Assembly (NCBI GenBank): GCA_937974195.1
Contig: CALJIC010000332.1
Coordinates: 1 to 29,993 of the forward strand
DNA from: an uncultured Roseiflexaceae bacterium
GTDB taxonomy: Bacteria; Chloroflexota; Chloroflexia; Chloroflexales; Roseiflexaceae
Length of the DNA stretch: 29,993 nucleotides
Direction: 5' to 3'
Shown here: positions 8,759 to 16,309 of the stretch, one piece after another
Layout of the letters: every line of letters begins with the position of its first letter
Numbering within the stretch: position 1 is the stretch's first letter
The notes under the pieces: generated by a model
Database searches by the model: none
What the model saw: the letters and a program-made list of their open reading frames with translations, nothing else
What the model was told of the DNA's origin: nothing
Translations under genes and position numbers: made by a program

Positions 8759-9598
8759 TCAGGAGTCCTTCGAGCCAGAGGATTCCTGCAGCGCCCGCTT
8801 GAGCGCCGCCGCGAACGGGTTGTCCTCGTCGTCCTCCTCGTCGCCGCCGGTCGAGTAGGCGTAGCTCTCGGCCTCCGCCTCGCCCTCGTCCCCCTCCTCG
8901 GCCAGCTCCTCCTCCTCGTCCCAGTCGAGGTGCAGGTTCTCGGCGCCGGCCAGCGCGATGATATCGTCGACGCCGAAGCGCAGTAGGCTGACGATCTGCG
9001 GGTCGGGCTCGATCTCCTCGACCGAGGCGACGCGCCGGACCTGCGGGAGGTCGGCGAGCACCTCGTCGAGCGTCGGTGGCGGGTCGAGCGGCCTGTCGGG
9101 CGTGATCCCGCGCGCGGCCAGGTCCGCCAGCCGCTCCGCAAGCTGCTGCTCGGCCTCCTCCTTCGTCTGGGGGATGCCGGTGTCCACCAGGAGGATCGTG
9201 GTGTAGACGCGGGCGAACAGCATGCGCAGGATCGTCTGGGTGTCGCGCAGCTGCTGGACGGCGCGGCGCAGGCTGACGGCCTTCTGGCTGGCCTTGATCT
9301 CGAAGACGTGGACGGTCTTGGGGTCCGGCAGGACCACCGCGTCCAGCTCGCGGTACTTCTTGATCGCCTGGCGGCCGCGGTGCTCCAGGTACTCGACGAT
9401 CCGGCGCTCGGAGAGGGTGTAGTGCTGGGCGAGCCACCCGCGCAGCGCCTCCTCGGCCTCGCCGCCGAACAGGTCGCGGGCGCGCGGCGGGCGTATGGCG
9501 CGCTGGTTCTCCTTAGTGAGCATGATCTGCGCGAGGAACGCCCGGTACTGCTTGTCGTTCGCGTCGATCAGGCGCGGGCGCGAGAAGCGTGGGGCCAT
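8759..9598 (-). CDS. Putative PD-(D/E)XK-like nuclease-fold protein with acidic tail
   Basis: A 279-residue protein that I do not recognise as a named family. Asp86 (RELDAVVL), then Glu100 and Lys102 (VFEIKAS) after a beta-strand-length gap form the D-(13)-E-x-K pattern of PD-(D/E)XK nuclease folds. Glu47 and Glu49 could supply the upstream acidic residue, and a Q-rich helix follows (RRAVQQLRDT). From about residue 225 the chain becomes strongly acidic (DEEEELAEE, then GGDEEDDED). The ATG at 9598 has GGAGG 5 bases upstream, which excludes the longer frame from 9652. It precedes the DUF2723 gene on the same strand by about 70 bases. Nuclease activity is inference; the fold may serve binding only. 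Confidence 0.6.
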   Translation of the reverse strand: MAPRFSRPRLIDANDKQYRAFLAQIMLTKENQRAIRPPRARDLFGGEAEEALRGWLAQHYTLSERRIVEYLEHRGRQAIKKYRELDAVVLPDPKTVHVFEIKASQKAVSLRRAVQQLRDTQTILRMLFARVYTTILLVDTGIPQTKEEAEQQLAERLADLAARGITPDRPLDPPPTLDEVLADLPQVRRVASVEEIEPDPQIVSLLRFGVDDIIALAGAENLHLDWDEEEELAEEGDEGEAEAESYAYSTGGDEEDDEDNPFAAALKRALQESSGSKDS

Positions 9599-9632
9599 GT
9601 CAGCCTCCGTGGCGTAGTGCTGAGTGCGAAGG

Positions 9633-9716
9633 GCAGAGCGCCCGACGCCCAAGGCGTTTGGGCCGCAGGCGGGCCGCGGGCGCCCGCGGCCCGGCGCGTG
9701 AGAGTCGGCGCTCTGC
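9633..9716 (-). other. Cloverleaf-like nested inverted-repeat element
   Basis: The outer arms GCAGAGCGCC (9633-9642) and GGCGCTCTGC (9707-9716) pair perfectly, and pairing continues with GAC/GTC past a one-base bulge. They enclose two further hairpins: GCCCAA/TTGGGC with a 5-base loop (9647-9663) and a 24-base perfect palindrome, CGGGCCGCGGGC plus its complement (9670-9693). The outer arm starts 2 bases after the stop codon of the upstream aldo/keto reductase. It may be a structured RNA, an elaborate terminator or a mobile palindromic element. Confidence 0.6.
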
Positions 9717-9718
9717 GC

Positions 9719-10690
9719 TCACCAGGCGTAGGCCTCCGGCGCGGGGCCGCCCGGCCCAGGCCAGATCCGGTCCAGCTCCTGGAGCGTCTCGTCGTCGAGC
9801 TTCAGCTCCAGCGCGCGCATGGAGCTGGTGAGCTGCTCCATCGTCCGCGGGCCGATGATCGGCGCGGTCACCGCCGGCTGCCTCAGGAGCCAGGCGAGCG
9901 CGACGTCGGCCGGGTGCTCGCCGAGGTTGCGGCACAGCTGCTCGTAGGCCTCGAGCTGCGCGCGGTGCTTCTCCACGGTCTGCTGCAGCCGCTCGTTCGC
10001 GCGCCGCCCCTCGCTGGCCTTCTGCAGCGCCCCGCCCAGCAGGCCCGAGGCGAGCGGGCTCCAGGGGAGGAGCCCCAGGCCGTAGCTCTGGCAGGCCGGT
10101 ATCACTTCCAGCTCGATCATGCGGGCGTTCAGGTTGTACAGGCTCTGCTCGGAGACCAGGCCGAGGAAGTTGCGCTGCTTCGCCAGCTCGTTGGCCTGCG
10201 CGATGTGCCAGCCGGCGAAGTTGCTGCTGCCGACGTAGATCACCTTGCCCTCGCGCACGAGCTGCTCCATCGCCTGCCAGATCTCCTCCCACGGCGCCTC
10301 GCGGTCGATGTGGTGCATCTGGTACAGGTCGATGTGGTCGGTCTGGAGCCGGCGCAGGCTCTCCTCGCAGGCGCGCCGGATGTGGTAGGCCGAGAGGCGC
10401 GACTCGTTCGGGCGGTCGCCCATCCGCCCGAAGACTTTGGTGGCGAGGACGATCTGCTCGCGGCGCCCGCCGCCCTGCGCCAGCCAGCGGCCGATGATCT
10501 CCTCGGTGACGCCGGGGCCGAGCGGCCGGCCGTAGACGTTGGCGGTGTCGAAGAAGTTGATGCCCAGCTCGAGCGCCTTGTCCATGATCGCGAAGCTGTC
10601 CGCCTCGCTCGTGTGCGGCCCGAAGTTCATGGTGCCCAGGCACAGCCGGCTGACGCGCAGCCCGGTGCGGCCGAGTCGTGTGTACTCCAT
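9719..10690 (-). CDS. Aldo/keto reductase
   Basis: A 323-residue aldo/keto reductase of the YajO/YhdN-like bacterial group. The catalytic set is Asp48 and Tyr53 (FFDTANVYG), Lys85 (VLATKVFG) and His126 (YQMHHID); the C-terminal APIIGPRTMEQL is the cofactor segment. It begins with the usual MEYTRLGRTGLRVSRLCLGT strand. The ATG at 10690 has AGGAG 6 bases upstream; a GTG-started extension to 10711 lacks that support. It is only a family-level paralogue of the reductase at 6009-6983, with a different C-terminus. Its own promoter lies at 10803. The cloverleaf element follows directly after the stop. Confidence 0.9.
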   Translation of the reverse strand: MEYTRLGRTGLRVSRLCLGTMNFGPHTSEADSFAIMDKALELGINFFDTANVYGRPLGPGVTEEIIGRWLAQGGGRREQIVLATKVFGRMGDRPNESRLSAYHIRRACEESLRRLQTDHIDLYQMHHIDREAPWEEIWQAMEQLVREGKVIYVGSSNFAGWHIAQANELAKQRNFLGLVSEQSLYNLNARMIELEVIPACQSYGLGLLPWSPLASGLLGGALQKASEGRRANERLQQTVEKHRAQLEAYEQLCRNLGEHPADVALAWLLRQPAVTAPIIGPRTMEQLTSSMRALELKLDDETLQELDRIWPGPGGPAPEAYAW

Positions 10691-10802
10691 GAGCAGCTCC
10701 TTGTGACACACCCCCGCGGCGGCCTCGCCCCCGCGAGTCTCCTTCTCCAGCCGCTCCGCGCCGCCTCGCTCCCACGGGCGGCAGACGCAGCGCCTGGAGG
10801 GT

Positions 10803-10811
10803 ATTCTACCA
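10803..10811 (-). promoter_or_regulatory. Extended -10 promoter of the aldo/keto reductase
   Basis: The minus strand reads TGGTAGAAT, 113 bases upstream of the aldo/keto reductase ATG and just past the TrmJ-like gene. It suggests that the run 10690-3565 is a separate transcription unit from the proC/TrmJ pair. Confidence 0.45.
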
Positions 10812-10841
10812 CCGGGCGGGCCGCGCGCCGGCGTGCCAGCG

Positions 10842-11639
10842 TCAGCCGTCGGCGCGGTCCGCGGGCGGGCGGCCCGGCTCGACCCCGTGGCGGCGGAGGA
10901 AGTTGAGCACCTCGACGCACATGGCGATCAGCAGCTTCGCCTCGCGCGCCGTCGGCTCGGCGCGGTGGACGAGGCTGCGCAGGGTGCGCATGATGCCGGG
11001 GGCGCGCCCGGCCTTGAAGAACTCGATGCCCCACAGCGCCCGCTCGGCGGCGCCGAACAGCTCCTCGAGCTGCTCCGCCCGGGCCGGGGCCTGCCCTGGC
11101 GCGTCCATCTCGGGCGTGGGCTGCGCGCCCCGGCCAGGCAGGGCTGCGGCGGATGTGGCGGCCATGCGCAGCTCGTAGGCCACGAGCAGCACCGCCTGCG
11201 CCAGGTTCAGCGACGGGTAGGCCGGGTCGGTGGGGATGGTCAGCGCCAGGTGGCAGCGGTCGAGCTCGTCGTTCGTCAGCCCGTTGTCCTCGGGGCCGAA
11301 CAGCAGCGCGACGGGGCCTGCGGCCGTTCGCGCCAGTAATTCCGGGGCCGCCTCGCGCGGGGTGGCGGTGCGGGCCAGCACGCCGCGCGGCCGGGAGGTC
11401 GTCCCGGCGACGAAGACTGCGTCGGCCAGGGCGGCGTCGAGGGTGTCGAACACCTGCAGCGCGTCGAGGATGTCCTCGCTGCGGTGGGCGATGCCGAGCA
11501 GATCGTCCCGCTCGAAGGGCGCGGGGCGGACCAGGCGCAGCCGCGTGAGGCCCATGTTCTTCATCGCCCGCACCGCCGCGCCGAGGTTGGTCACCCGCTG
11601 CGGGCGGTTCAGCACGACGACCAGGTTCGTGGTGTCCAT
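10842..11639 (-). CDS. TrmJ/TrmH-family (SpoU class) RNA 2'-O-methyltransferase
   Basis: A 265-residue SPOUT-class methyltransferase. Motif 1 is VTNLGAAVRAMKNMG, motif 2 contains FGPEDNGLTNDEL and motif 3 is IPTDPAYPSLNLAQAVLLVAYEL; together they form the trefoil-knot S-adenosylmethionine site. The spacing and the YPSLNLAQAV form point to the TrmJ/LasT branch, which methylates tRNA position 32, instead of TrmH or RlmB. It follows proC after 30 bases on the same strand, so the two are likely co-transcribed. Assignment to the family is secure; the exact RNA target is inferred. Confidence 0.88.
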   Translation of the reverse strand: MDTTNLVVVLNRPQRVTNLGAAVRAMKNMGLTRLRLVRPAPFERDDLLGIAHRSEDILDALQVFDTLDAALADAVFVAGTTSRPRGVLARTATPREAAPELLARTAAGPVALLFGPEDNGLTNDELDRCHLALTIPTDPAYPSLNLAQAVLLVAYELRMAATSAAALPGRGAQPTPEMDAPGQAPARAEQLEELFGAAERALWGIEFFKAGRAPGIMRTLRSLVHRAEPTAREAKLLIAMCVEVLNFLRRHGVEPGRPPADRADG

Positions 11640-11669
11640 ACGCTCACGCGGGGGCGCGCCGCGGGCGCC

Positions 11670-12488
11670 CTACCGGCCCTTCCCCAGCTCGGCCGAGCGG
11701 CGGTAGGCGGCCCAGATCGCGTCCGAGAGGACCGTGCGCAGGCCGCCGCGCTCCAGCTCGTAGAGCGCCGCCGCCGTGGTCCCGCCGGGCGAGGTCACCC
11801 CGTTGCGCAGCTCGGCCGGGTGGAGGTGGCTCTGCAGCGCGTAGCGCACCGAGCCGAGCATCGTCTGCAGCACCAGGTCCTGCGCCATGTAGCGCGGCAG
11901 GCCGAGGTGGACGCCGGCGTCGATCATGGCCTCCATCAGCAGGAAGAAGTAGGCCGGGCCGGTGCCGTTGATCGCCGTCGCCATGTCGAGGTAGTTCTCA
12001 TCGGCCACCAGCAGCTCGCGGCCGAGCGAGCCGAGCACCGTGCGCGCCCAGCCGCGCTGCTGCTCGGTCACCTCGGGCGCCGCGGTCCAGACGGTCATGC
12101 CCTCGCCGATCTGCGCCGGCGTGTTCGACATGGCGCGCACCACCGCCGCGTGGCCTGTCGCCTCGACGAAGGTGCGGATCGGGACGCCGGCGATGCCGGA
12201 GATCAGCAGCTCGCCGTCGCTCAGGGCGCCGCGCAGCTCCGGCAGCACCTTCGGCAGCGACTGCGGCTTGACGGTGACGATCACCACCTGCCCCCAGCGC
12301 GCCGCCTCGGCGTTGTCGCCGGTGACACAGATGCCGTAGCGCCCGGCCAGCTCGTCGCGGCGCTCGGCCCGCGGCCCGGTGGCGATGATCTGCTCCGGCG
12401 CCACCAGCTCGTGGCGCAGCAGCCCGCCGATCATCGCCTCGCCCATGGCCCCGGCGCCGATCACAGCTATTCGAAGATCCTTGAGCAT
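11670..12488 (-). CDS. proC: Pyrroline-5-carboxylate reductase
   Basis: A 272-residue enzyme that reduces 1-pyrroline-5-carboxylate to L-proline with NAD(P)H, the last step of proline synthesis. The N-terminal Rossmann motif is AVIGAGAMGEAMIGGLL. The C-terminal signature region is TSPGGTTAAALYELERGGLR, which matches the family pattern. The ATG at 12488 has GAGG 4 bases upstream; the longer frame to 12524 enters the 8-bp repeat and was rejected. The six-copy GGTGAC array lies 21-68 bases upstream of the start, where a promoter or leader would be expected. Confidence 0.95.
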   Translation of the reverse strand: MLKDLRIAVIGAGAMGEAMIGGLLRHELVAPEQIIATGPRAERRDELAGRYGICVTGDNAEAARWGQVVIVTVKPQSLPKVLPELRGALSDGELLISGIAGVPIRTFVEATGHAAVVRAMSNTPAQIGEGMTVWTAAPEVTEQQRGWARTVLGSLGRELLVADENYLDMATAINGTGPAYFFLLMEAMIDAGVHLGLPRYMAQDLVLQTMLGSVRYALQSHLHPAELRNGVTSPGGTTAAALYELERGGLRTVLSDAIWAAYRRSAELGKGR

Positions 12489-12508
12489 ACAGCCTCTTCC
12501 TGCCATTG

Positions 12509-12556
12509 GGTGACAAGGTGACACGGTGACAAGGTGACTGGGTGACTGGGTGAGCG
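12509..12556. repeat. Six-copy 8-bp GGTGACNN array upstream of proC
   Basis: GGTGAC begins at 12509, 12517, 12525, 12533 and 12541, with a GGTGAG variant at 12549, an exact 8-base period. The last two bases of each unit vary (AA, AC, TG). It lies directly upstream of proC and opposes the GTCACC array that follows. Confidence 0.9.
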
Positions 12557-12596
12557 AGGTGGTTCGTGGTGCGGCACGGGTTTCTGGCCTCCAAAA

Positions 12597-12806
12597 GTCA
12601 CCCCGTCACCCCGTCACCCCGTCACCAGGTCAGCGCGAGCGAAGCGAGCGCGCCACCCCGTCACCCCTTCACCAGGTCAACGCGAGCGAAGCGAGCGCGC
12701 CACCCCGTCACCCCGTCACCAGGTCAGCGCGAGCGAAGCGAGCGCGTCACCCCGTCACCCCTTCACCAGGTCAACGCGAGCGAAGCGAGCGCGTCACCCC
12801 GTCACC
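12597..12806. repeat. GTCACCCC array with four 47-bp tandem copies
   Basis: GTCACC repeats at 8-base spacing (12597, 12605, 12613, 12621) lead into a 47-base tandem repeat; its AGGTCA landmark is at 12627, 12674, 12721 and 12768. Each copy has two or three GTCACC-like units, then a mirror-symmetric segment CGCGAGCGAAGCGAGCGC. Copies 1 and 3 share CGTCACC and TCAGCG; copies 2 and 4 share CTTCACC and TCAACG. That indicates a 94-base duplication step. The array ends 7 bases before the glyA stop codon. Confidence 0.9.
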
Positions 12807-12813
12807 CGGAAGC

Positions 12814-14130
12814 CTAGCGCTCCTCGTACCCGTCCGCGCCCGGCACCGGGAAGCGCTGGCAGAGAGCCCGCACCTCCTCGGCGACGCGCCGGATGGTCGT
12901 CTCGTCGTTGATGTTGGAGATCACCTCGTCGATCCAGGCCGCCACCTGCTCCATCTCGGCCTCGCGCATGCCGCGGGTGGTCATCGCCGGCGTGCCGATG
13001 CGGATGCCGCTCGTGATCAGCGGCGGCTTGTCGTCGAACGGCACCGCGTTCTTGTTGAGCGTGATCGCCGCCTTATCGAGCGCGTTCTGCGCCTGCTTGC
13101 CGCTGACCCCCTTGTTGCGCAGGTCGATCAGCATCAGGTGGTTGTCGGTGCCGCCCGAGATCACGTTGAAGCCGCGCGCGATCAGGGCCGCCGCCAGCGC
13201 CTGCGCGTTGCGGATGACCTGCCGCCCGTACTCCTCGAACTCGGGCTGCAGGTTCTCGCCGAAGCCGACCGCCTTGGCGGCGATCACGTGCATGAGCGGC
13301 CCGCCCTGCACGCCGGGGATCACCATCTTGTCGAGCAGCTCCGACATCATCAGCGTGCGGCCGCTCTTGGCGGCCTTCTGGCCGAAGGGGTTCTCGAAGT
13401 CCTTCCCCATCATGATCAGGCCGCCGCGCGGCCCGCGCAGCGTCTTGTGCGTCGTCGAGGTCACGACGTGGGCGTAGGGGAGCGGGCTCGGCAGCAGGCC
13501 CTTGGCGATCAGCCCGGCCGGGTGGGCGATGTCCGCGAACAGGAACGCCCCGACCGAGTCGGCGATCTCGCGGAAGAGCTTGAAGTCGATCGCCCGCGAG
13601 TAGGCGCTGGCGCCGACGGTGATCATCTTCGGGCGCTCCCGCTCGGCGATCGCCGCCACCTGCTCGTAGTCGATCCGCCCGGTCTCCCGGTCCACCCCGT
13701 AGGCGACGAAGTTGTACAGCTGGCCGGAGAAGTTCACCGGCGAGCCGTGGGTGAGGTGGCCGCCGTGCGAGAGGTCCATGCCGAGCACCTTGTCGCCCGG
13801 CTTGAGGAAGGTGAAGTAGACGGCGGTGTTGGCCTGCGAGCCCGAGTGGGGCTGGACGTTCACGTACTCGGCGCCGAACAGCTCGCGGCAGCGGGCGCGC
13901 GCCAGCTCCTCGGCCTGGTCCACCCACTCGCAGCCGCCGTAGTAGCGGTTGCCGGGGTAGCCCTCGGCGTACTTGTTGGTGAGCAGCGAGCCCTGGGCCT
14001 CGAGCACGGCCCGGCTGACGTAGTTCTCGCTGGCGATCAGCTCCAGACCGTCGCGCTGGCGCCGGGCCTCGCCGGCGATGATCCGCGCCACCTCCGGGTC
14101 GCTTCGCCAGAGGGTTTCCAGAACGGACAT
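12814..14130 (-). CDS. glyA: Serine hydroxymethyltransferase
   Basis: A 438-residue pyridoxal-phosphate enzyme that interconverts serine and glycine with tetrahydrofolate, feeding the one-carbon pool. Visible landmarks are LIASENYVS near residue 31, KYAEGYPGNRYYGGCE (53-68), the SHGGHLTHG loop (121-129), and the PLP lysine Lys229 in HVVTSTTHKTLRGPRGG. Length is normal. The ATG at 14130 has AAGGAG 7 bases upstream, so the open frame to 14193 is not the start. A -10 box at 14192-14197 serves it. The repeat array separates it from proC, so the two are probably separate units despite sharing strand. Confidence 0.97.
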   Translation of the reverse strand: MSVLETLWRSDPEVARIIAGEARRQRDGLELIASENYVSRAVLEAQGSLLTNKYAEGYPGNRYYGGCEWVDQAEELARARCRELFGAEYVNVQPHSGSQANTAVYFTFLKPGDKVLGMDLSHGGHLTHGSPVNFSGQLYNFVAYGVDRETGRIDYEQVAAIAERERPKMITVGASAYSRAIDFKLFREIADSVGAFLFADIAHPAGLIAKGLLPSPLPYAHVVTSTTHKTLRGPRGGLIMMGKDFENPFGQKAAKSGRTLMMSELLDKMVIPGVQGGPLMHVIAAKAVGFGENLQPEFEEYGRQVIRNAQALAAALIARGFNVISGGTDNHLMLIDLRNKGVSGKQAQNALDKAAITLNKNAVPFDDKPPLITSGIRIGTPAMTTRGMREAEMEQVAAWIDEVISNINDETTIRRVAEEVRALCQRFPVPGADGYEER

Positions 14131-14191
14131 GCTGCATCTCCTTGCGGGAAGGCGGCCGGAGCCGCCGCAGATCGCTCGTTCGCAGGCGCCC

Positions 14192-14200
14192 ATTATACCC
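14192..14200 (-). promoter_or_regulatory. -10 promoter element of glyA
   Basis: The minus strand reads GGGTATAAT with a consensus TATAAT, 62 bases before the glyA ATG. It lacks the TG of the other promoters and no -35 is evident. Confidence 0.5.
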
Positions 14201-14236
14201 GATGCGGCCGGGCGCCACAGGCGGCGCGCCGCCGCC

Positions 14237-15487
14237 CTACCAGTCGTGCACGCTGCCGTCGAAGCGCCGCACCGTCGGCAGGTAGGCGCGCTGGTACGGG
14301 TACTTCGCCGCCTCGCGCTCGTCCACGTCCGTCCCCAGGCCGGGCGCGTCCGTGACCCACAGCGCGCCGTCGCGGTACTCCGGGCCGCCGGTGATCACCG
14401 AGCGGACCTGCTCGGAGAAGAAGACCATCTCCTGCACGCCGAAGTTCGGGATGCTGATGTCCAGGTGGACGTTGGCGGCGTGGGTGATCGGCGCGATGTC
14501 CCCCGGCCCGTGCCAGGCGGTCTGCACGTAGTAGGTCTCGGCCAGCGCGGCGATCTTGCGCGCCTCGGTGATCCCGCCGATGTGCCCCAGGTCGCAGCGG
14601 ATGAAGTCGATCAGCTGCTCCTGGATCAGCGGCAGCGCATCCCAGCGGGTGTGGAACAGCTCGCCCATCGCGAGCGGGGTGGTGCTGTGCTGCCGGATCA
14701 GGCGGAAGCTCTCCCGGTGCTCTGGCCGCAGCGGGTCCTCGAGGAAGAACAGGTGGTACGGCTCGAGCTCCTTGGCGAGCCGCGCGGCCTGCACCGGGTT
14801 GAGCCGCTCGTGGACGTCGTGCAGCAGCTCGACCTCCTCGCCCACGGTGCTGCGCAGGTGCTCGAACAGGCGCGGGATGGTGCGCAGGTAGGCGTACGGC
14901 TCCCAGCGCTCGGTCTCCGGCAGCGGCCCGCCGTCGGTGGCCTCGAGCGCGACCGACGGGTCGGCCGATGTCCAGGTGGCGCTCGCCGCCTCCCGGGCGC
15001 CGCCCACGCCGTAGGTGCCGGCGTTGCCGGGCACGGCCACCTGGCAGCGGATCACGCGGAAGCCGCGCTCCATGGCCGCGCGCACCTGCTCCTCGACCTC
15101 CTGGAAGTCGCGGCCGCCGCAGTGGGTGTAGACCAGCGCCCCCTCGCGGGTCTTGCCGCCCAGCAGCGAGTAGACCGGCAGCCCGGCGCGCTTGCCCTTG
15201 ATGTCCCACAGCGCCAGGTCCACGCCCGCCAGCGCGGTCATGAGCACCGGCCCGCCCCGCCAGTAGGTGCCGCGGAACAGGTACTGCCAGATGTCCTCGA
15301 TCCGGTCCGGGTCCCGCCCGATCAGCAGCGGCGCGATGTGCTGCTCGAGCGCCGCCGCGACCGCCAGCTCGCGGCCGTTGAGCGTGGCGTCGCCCCAGCC
15401 GTACAGCCCCTCGTTCGTCTCGATCTTGACCAGCACGTAGTTGCGGCCGGGGCAGGTGACCACGACCTTGACCCTGGTGATGTGCAT
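14237..15487 (-). CDS. ManD-type D-mannonate dehydratase (enolase superfamily)
   Basis: A 416-residue member of the mandelate-racemase-like enolase superfamily, ManD subgroup. D-mannonate dehydratase makes 2-keto-3-deoxy-D-gluconate in glucuronate breakdown. Metal ligands are Asp224 (LLHDVHERL), Glu250 (LEDPLRPE) and Glu276 (AMGELFHTRWD); His226 and the Arg147/Tyr159 pair match the catalytic residues known from characterised ManD. The TAWHGPGDIAP and NFGVQEM segments are also typical. The ATG at 15487 follows a GAGGGG site. The subgroup includes poorly active or D-gluconate-preferring members (also annotated as starvation-sensing RspA), so the substrate is probable, not certain. It diverges from the DinB gene. 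Confidence 0.85.
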   Translation of the reverse strand: MHITRVKVVVTCPGRNYVLVKIETNEGLYGWGDATLNGRELAVAAALEQHIAPLLIGRDPDRIEDIWQYLFRGTYWRGGPVLMTALAGVDLALWDIKGKRAGLPVYSLLGGKTREGALVYTHCGGRDFQEVEEQVRAAMERGFRVIRCQVAVPGNAGTYGVGGAREAASATWTSADPSVALEATDGGPLPETERWEPYAYLRTIPRLFEHLRSTVGEEVELLHDVHERLNPVQAARLAKELEPYHLFFLEDPLRPEHRESFRLIRQHSTTPLAMGELFHTRWDALPLIQEQLIDFIRCDLGHIGGITEARKIAALAETYYVQTAWHGPGDIAPITHAANVHLDISIPNFGVQEMVFFSEQVRSVITGGPEYRDGALWVTDAPGLGTDVDEREAAKYPYQRAYLPTVRRFDGSVHDW

Positions 15488-15632
15488 AGCCCCCTCGCGC
15501 TTTCAGGTTTGGTGCGCTGCGCTGCGCTTGGCCCCGCAGACGGGCGCTTGCTCAGGAGCCTGTGGCCCCGCCCCGCGAACGCTCGGCCGGCGCCCACGCT
15601 GCCTGTCTCGTTTGATAGCACGCCCGCGGTCC

Positions 15633-15638
15633 ATTATA
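15633..15638 (-). promoter_or_regulatory. -10 promoter element of the ManD gene
   Basis: A consensus TATAAT on the minus strand lies about 145 bases upstream of the ManD ATG. A second candidate, TGCTATCAA (15612-15620), lies closer to the gene. I cannot decide which is used. Confidence 0.45.
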
Positions 15639-15664
15639 CCCGCCGGCGCCTGCTGCCCGGCGGG
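15639..15664. promoter_or_regulatory. Dyad between divergent ManD and DinB promoters
   Basis: CCCGCCGG (15639-15646) and CCGGCGGG (15657-15664) form a perfect 8-base inverted repeat with a 10-base spacer. It sits exactly between the two outward -10 boxes. This is a reasonable operator candidate, although GC-rich dyads occur by chance in this sequence. Confidence 0.35.
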
Positions 15665-15668
15665 CGCG

Positions 15669-15677
15669 TGGTATCAT
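15669..15677 (+). promoter_or_regulatory. Extended -10 promoter of the DinB gene
   Basis: The plus strand reads TGGTATCAT, 38 bases upstream of the DinB ATG, with an AAGGAG ribosome site between them. Confidence 0.6.
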
Positions 15678-15715
15678 ATCGCTGACCCGCCTCGTCCACG
15701 AAGGAGCAAGATGCA

Positions 15716-16306
15716 ATGCCTGCCGCCGTCGTCGCGAGCGTCGTGAGCGCCTATGTCGACATGCACCGCCGCACTCTGCGTGTCGCGGAGCAGCTGAGCG
15801 AGGAGCAGCTCGTGTGGCGCGCGGCGCCCGGGGCACTGCCGATCGCGTTCCACCTCTGGCACGTTGCGCGCTGGGCCGACCACTTCCAGGCCACTCTCCC
15901 GGGCATGACTCCCGAGCTCGGGCGTCGCCTCGGCCCGGCGGCGCAGATCTGGGAGCAGGGCGGCTACGCTGCGCGCTGGGGCTTCCACGCCGCCGCGCTC
16001 GGGACGCAGGCGACCGGCATGGAAATGGACGAGGCCCTCGCCGCCCAGCTCCCCTGGCCCCCGGCTGTCGAGCTGATCACCTACCTGCGCCAGACCTTCG
16101 CGGCCGCCGAGCGCGCCGTGGCGGCCCTGGACGACGAGCAGTTCGTCGCGCCCGAGCAGCCCCAGCCGCTCACCGAGGGCATCTGGGTCGAAGGCAGCAG
16201 CGTCGGCGATGCGCTCCTCACCCACATCGTCCACACCAACCGGCACCTCGGCATGATCGAGTGCCTGCGCGGGCTGCAGGGCGGCTCGGGCACCGCGACG
16301 GTGTGA
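15716..16306 (+). CDS. DinB-family putative metal-dependent protein
   Basis: A 196-residue four-helix DinB/YfiT-like protein. Candidate metal-binding histidines are His46 and His49 in AFHLWHVARWADHF, and His170, His173 and His177 in LLTHIVHTNRHLGMIE, the usual helix-2 and helix-4 positions of the fold. Members include thiol-dependent transferases and damage-inducible proteins of unknown activity. The ATG at 15716 has AAGGAG 9 bases upstream; the ATG at 15710 is in another frame that stops quickly. The methyltransferase gene starts 3 bases after its stop, so the two are translationally linked. Its specific function is unknown. Confidence 0.8.
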   Translation: MPAAVVASVVSAYVDMHRRTLRVAEQLSEEQLVWRAAPGALPIAFHLWHVARWADHFQATLPGMTPELGRRLGPAAQIWEQGGYAARWGFHAAALGTQATGMEMDEALAAQLPWPPAVELITYLRQTFAAAERAVAALDDEQFVAPEQPQPLTEGIWVEGSSVGDALLTHIVHTNRHLGMIECLRGLQGGSGTATV

Positions 16307-16309
16307 GGC

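Noticed and set aside
6959..8986. 675-residue plus-strand open frame
   Set aside because: It is antisense to the DUF2723 gene, whose membrane segments and signature are clear.
12597..12806. Possible CRISPR array
   Set aside because: The 47-base copies are tandem with no unique spacers between them, and no cas genes are nearby.
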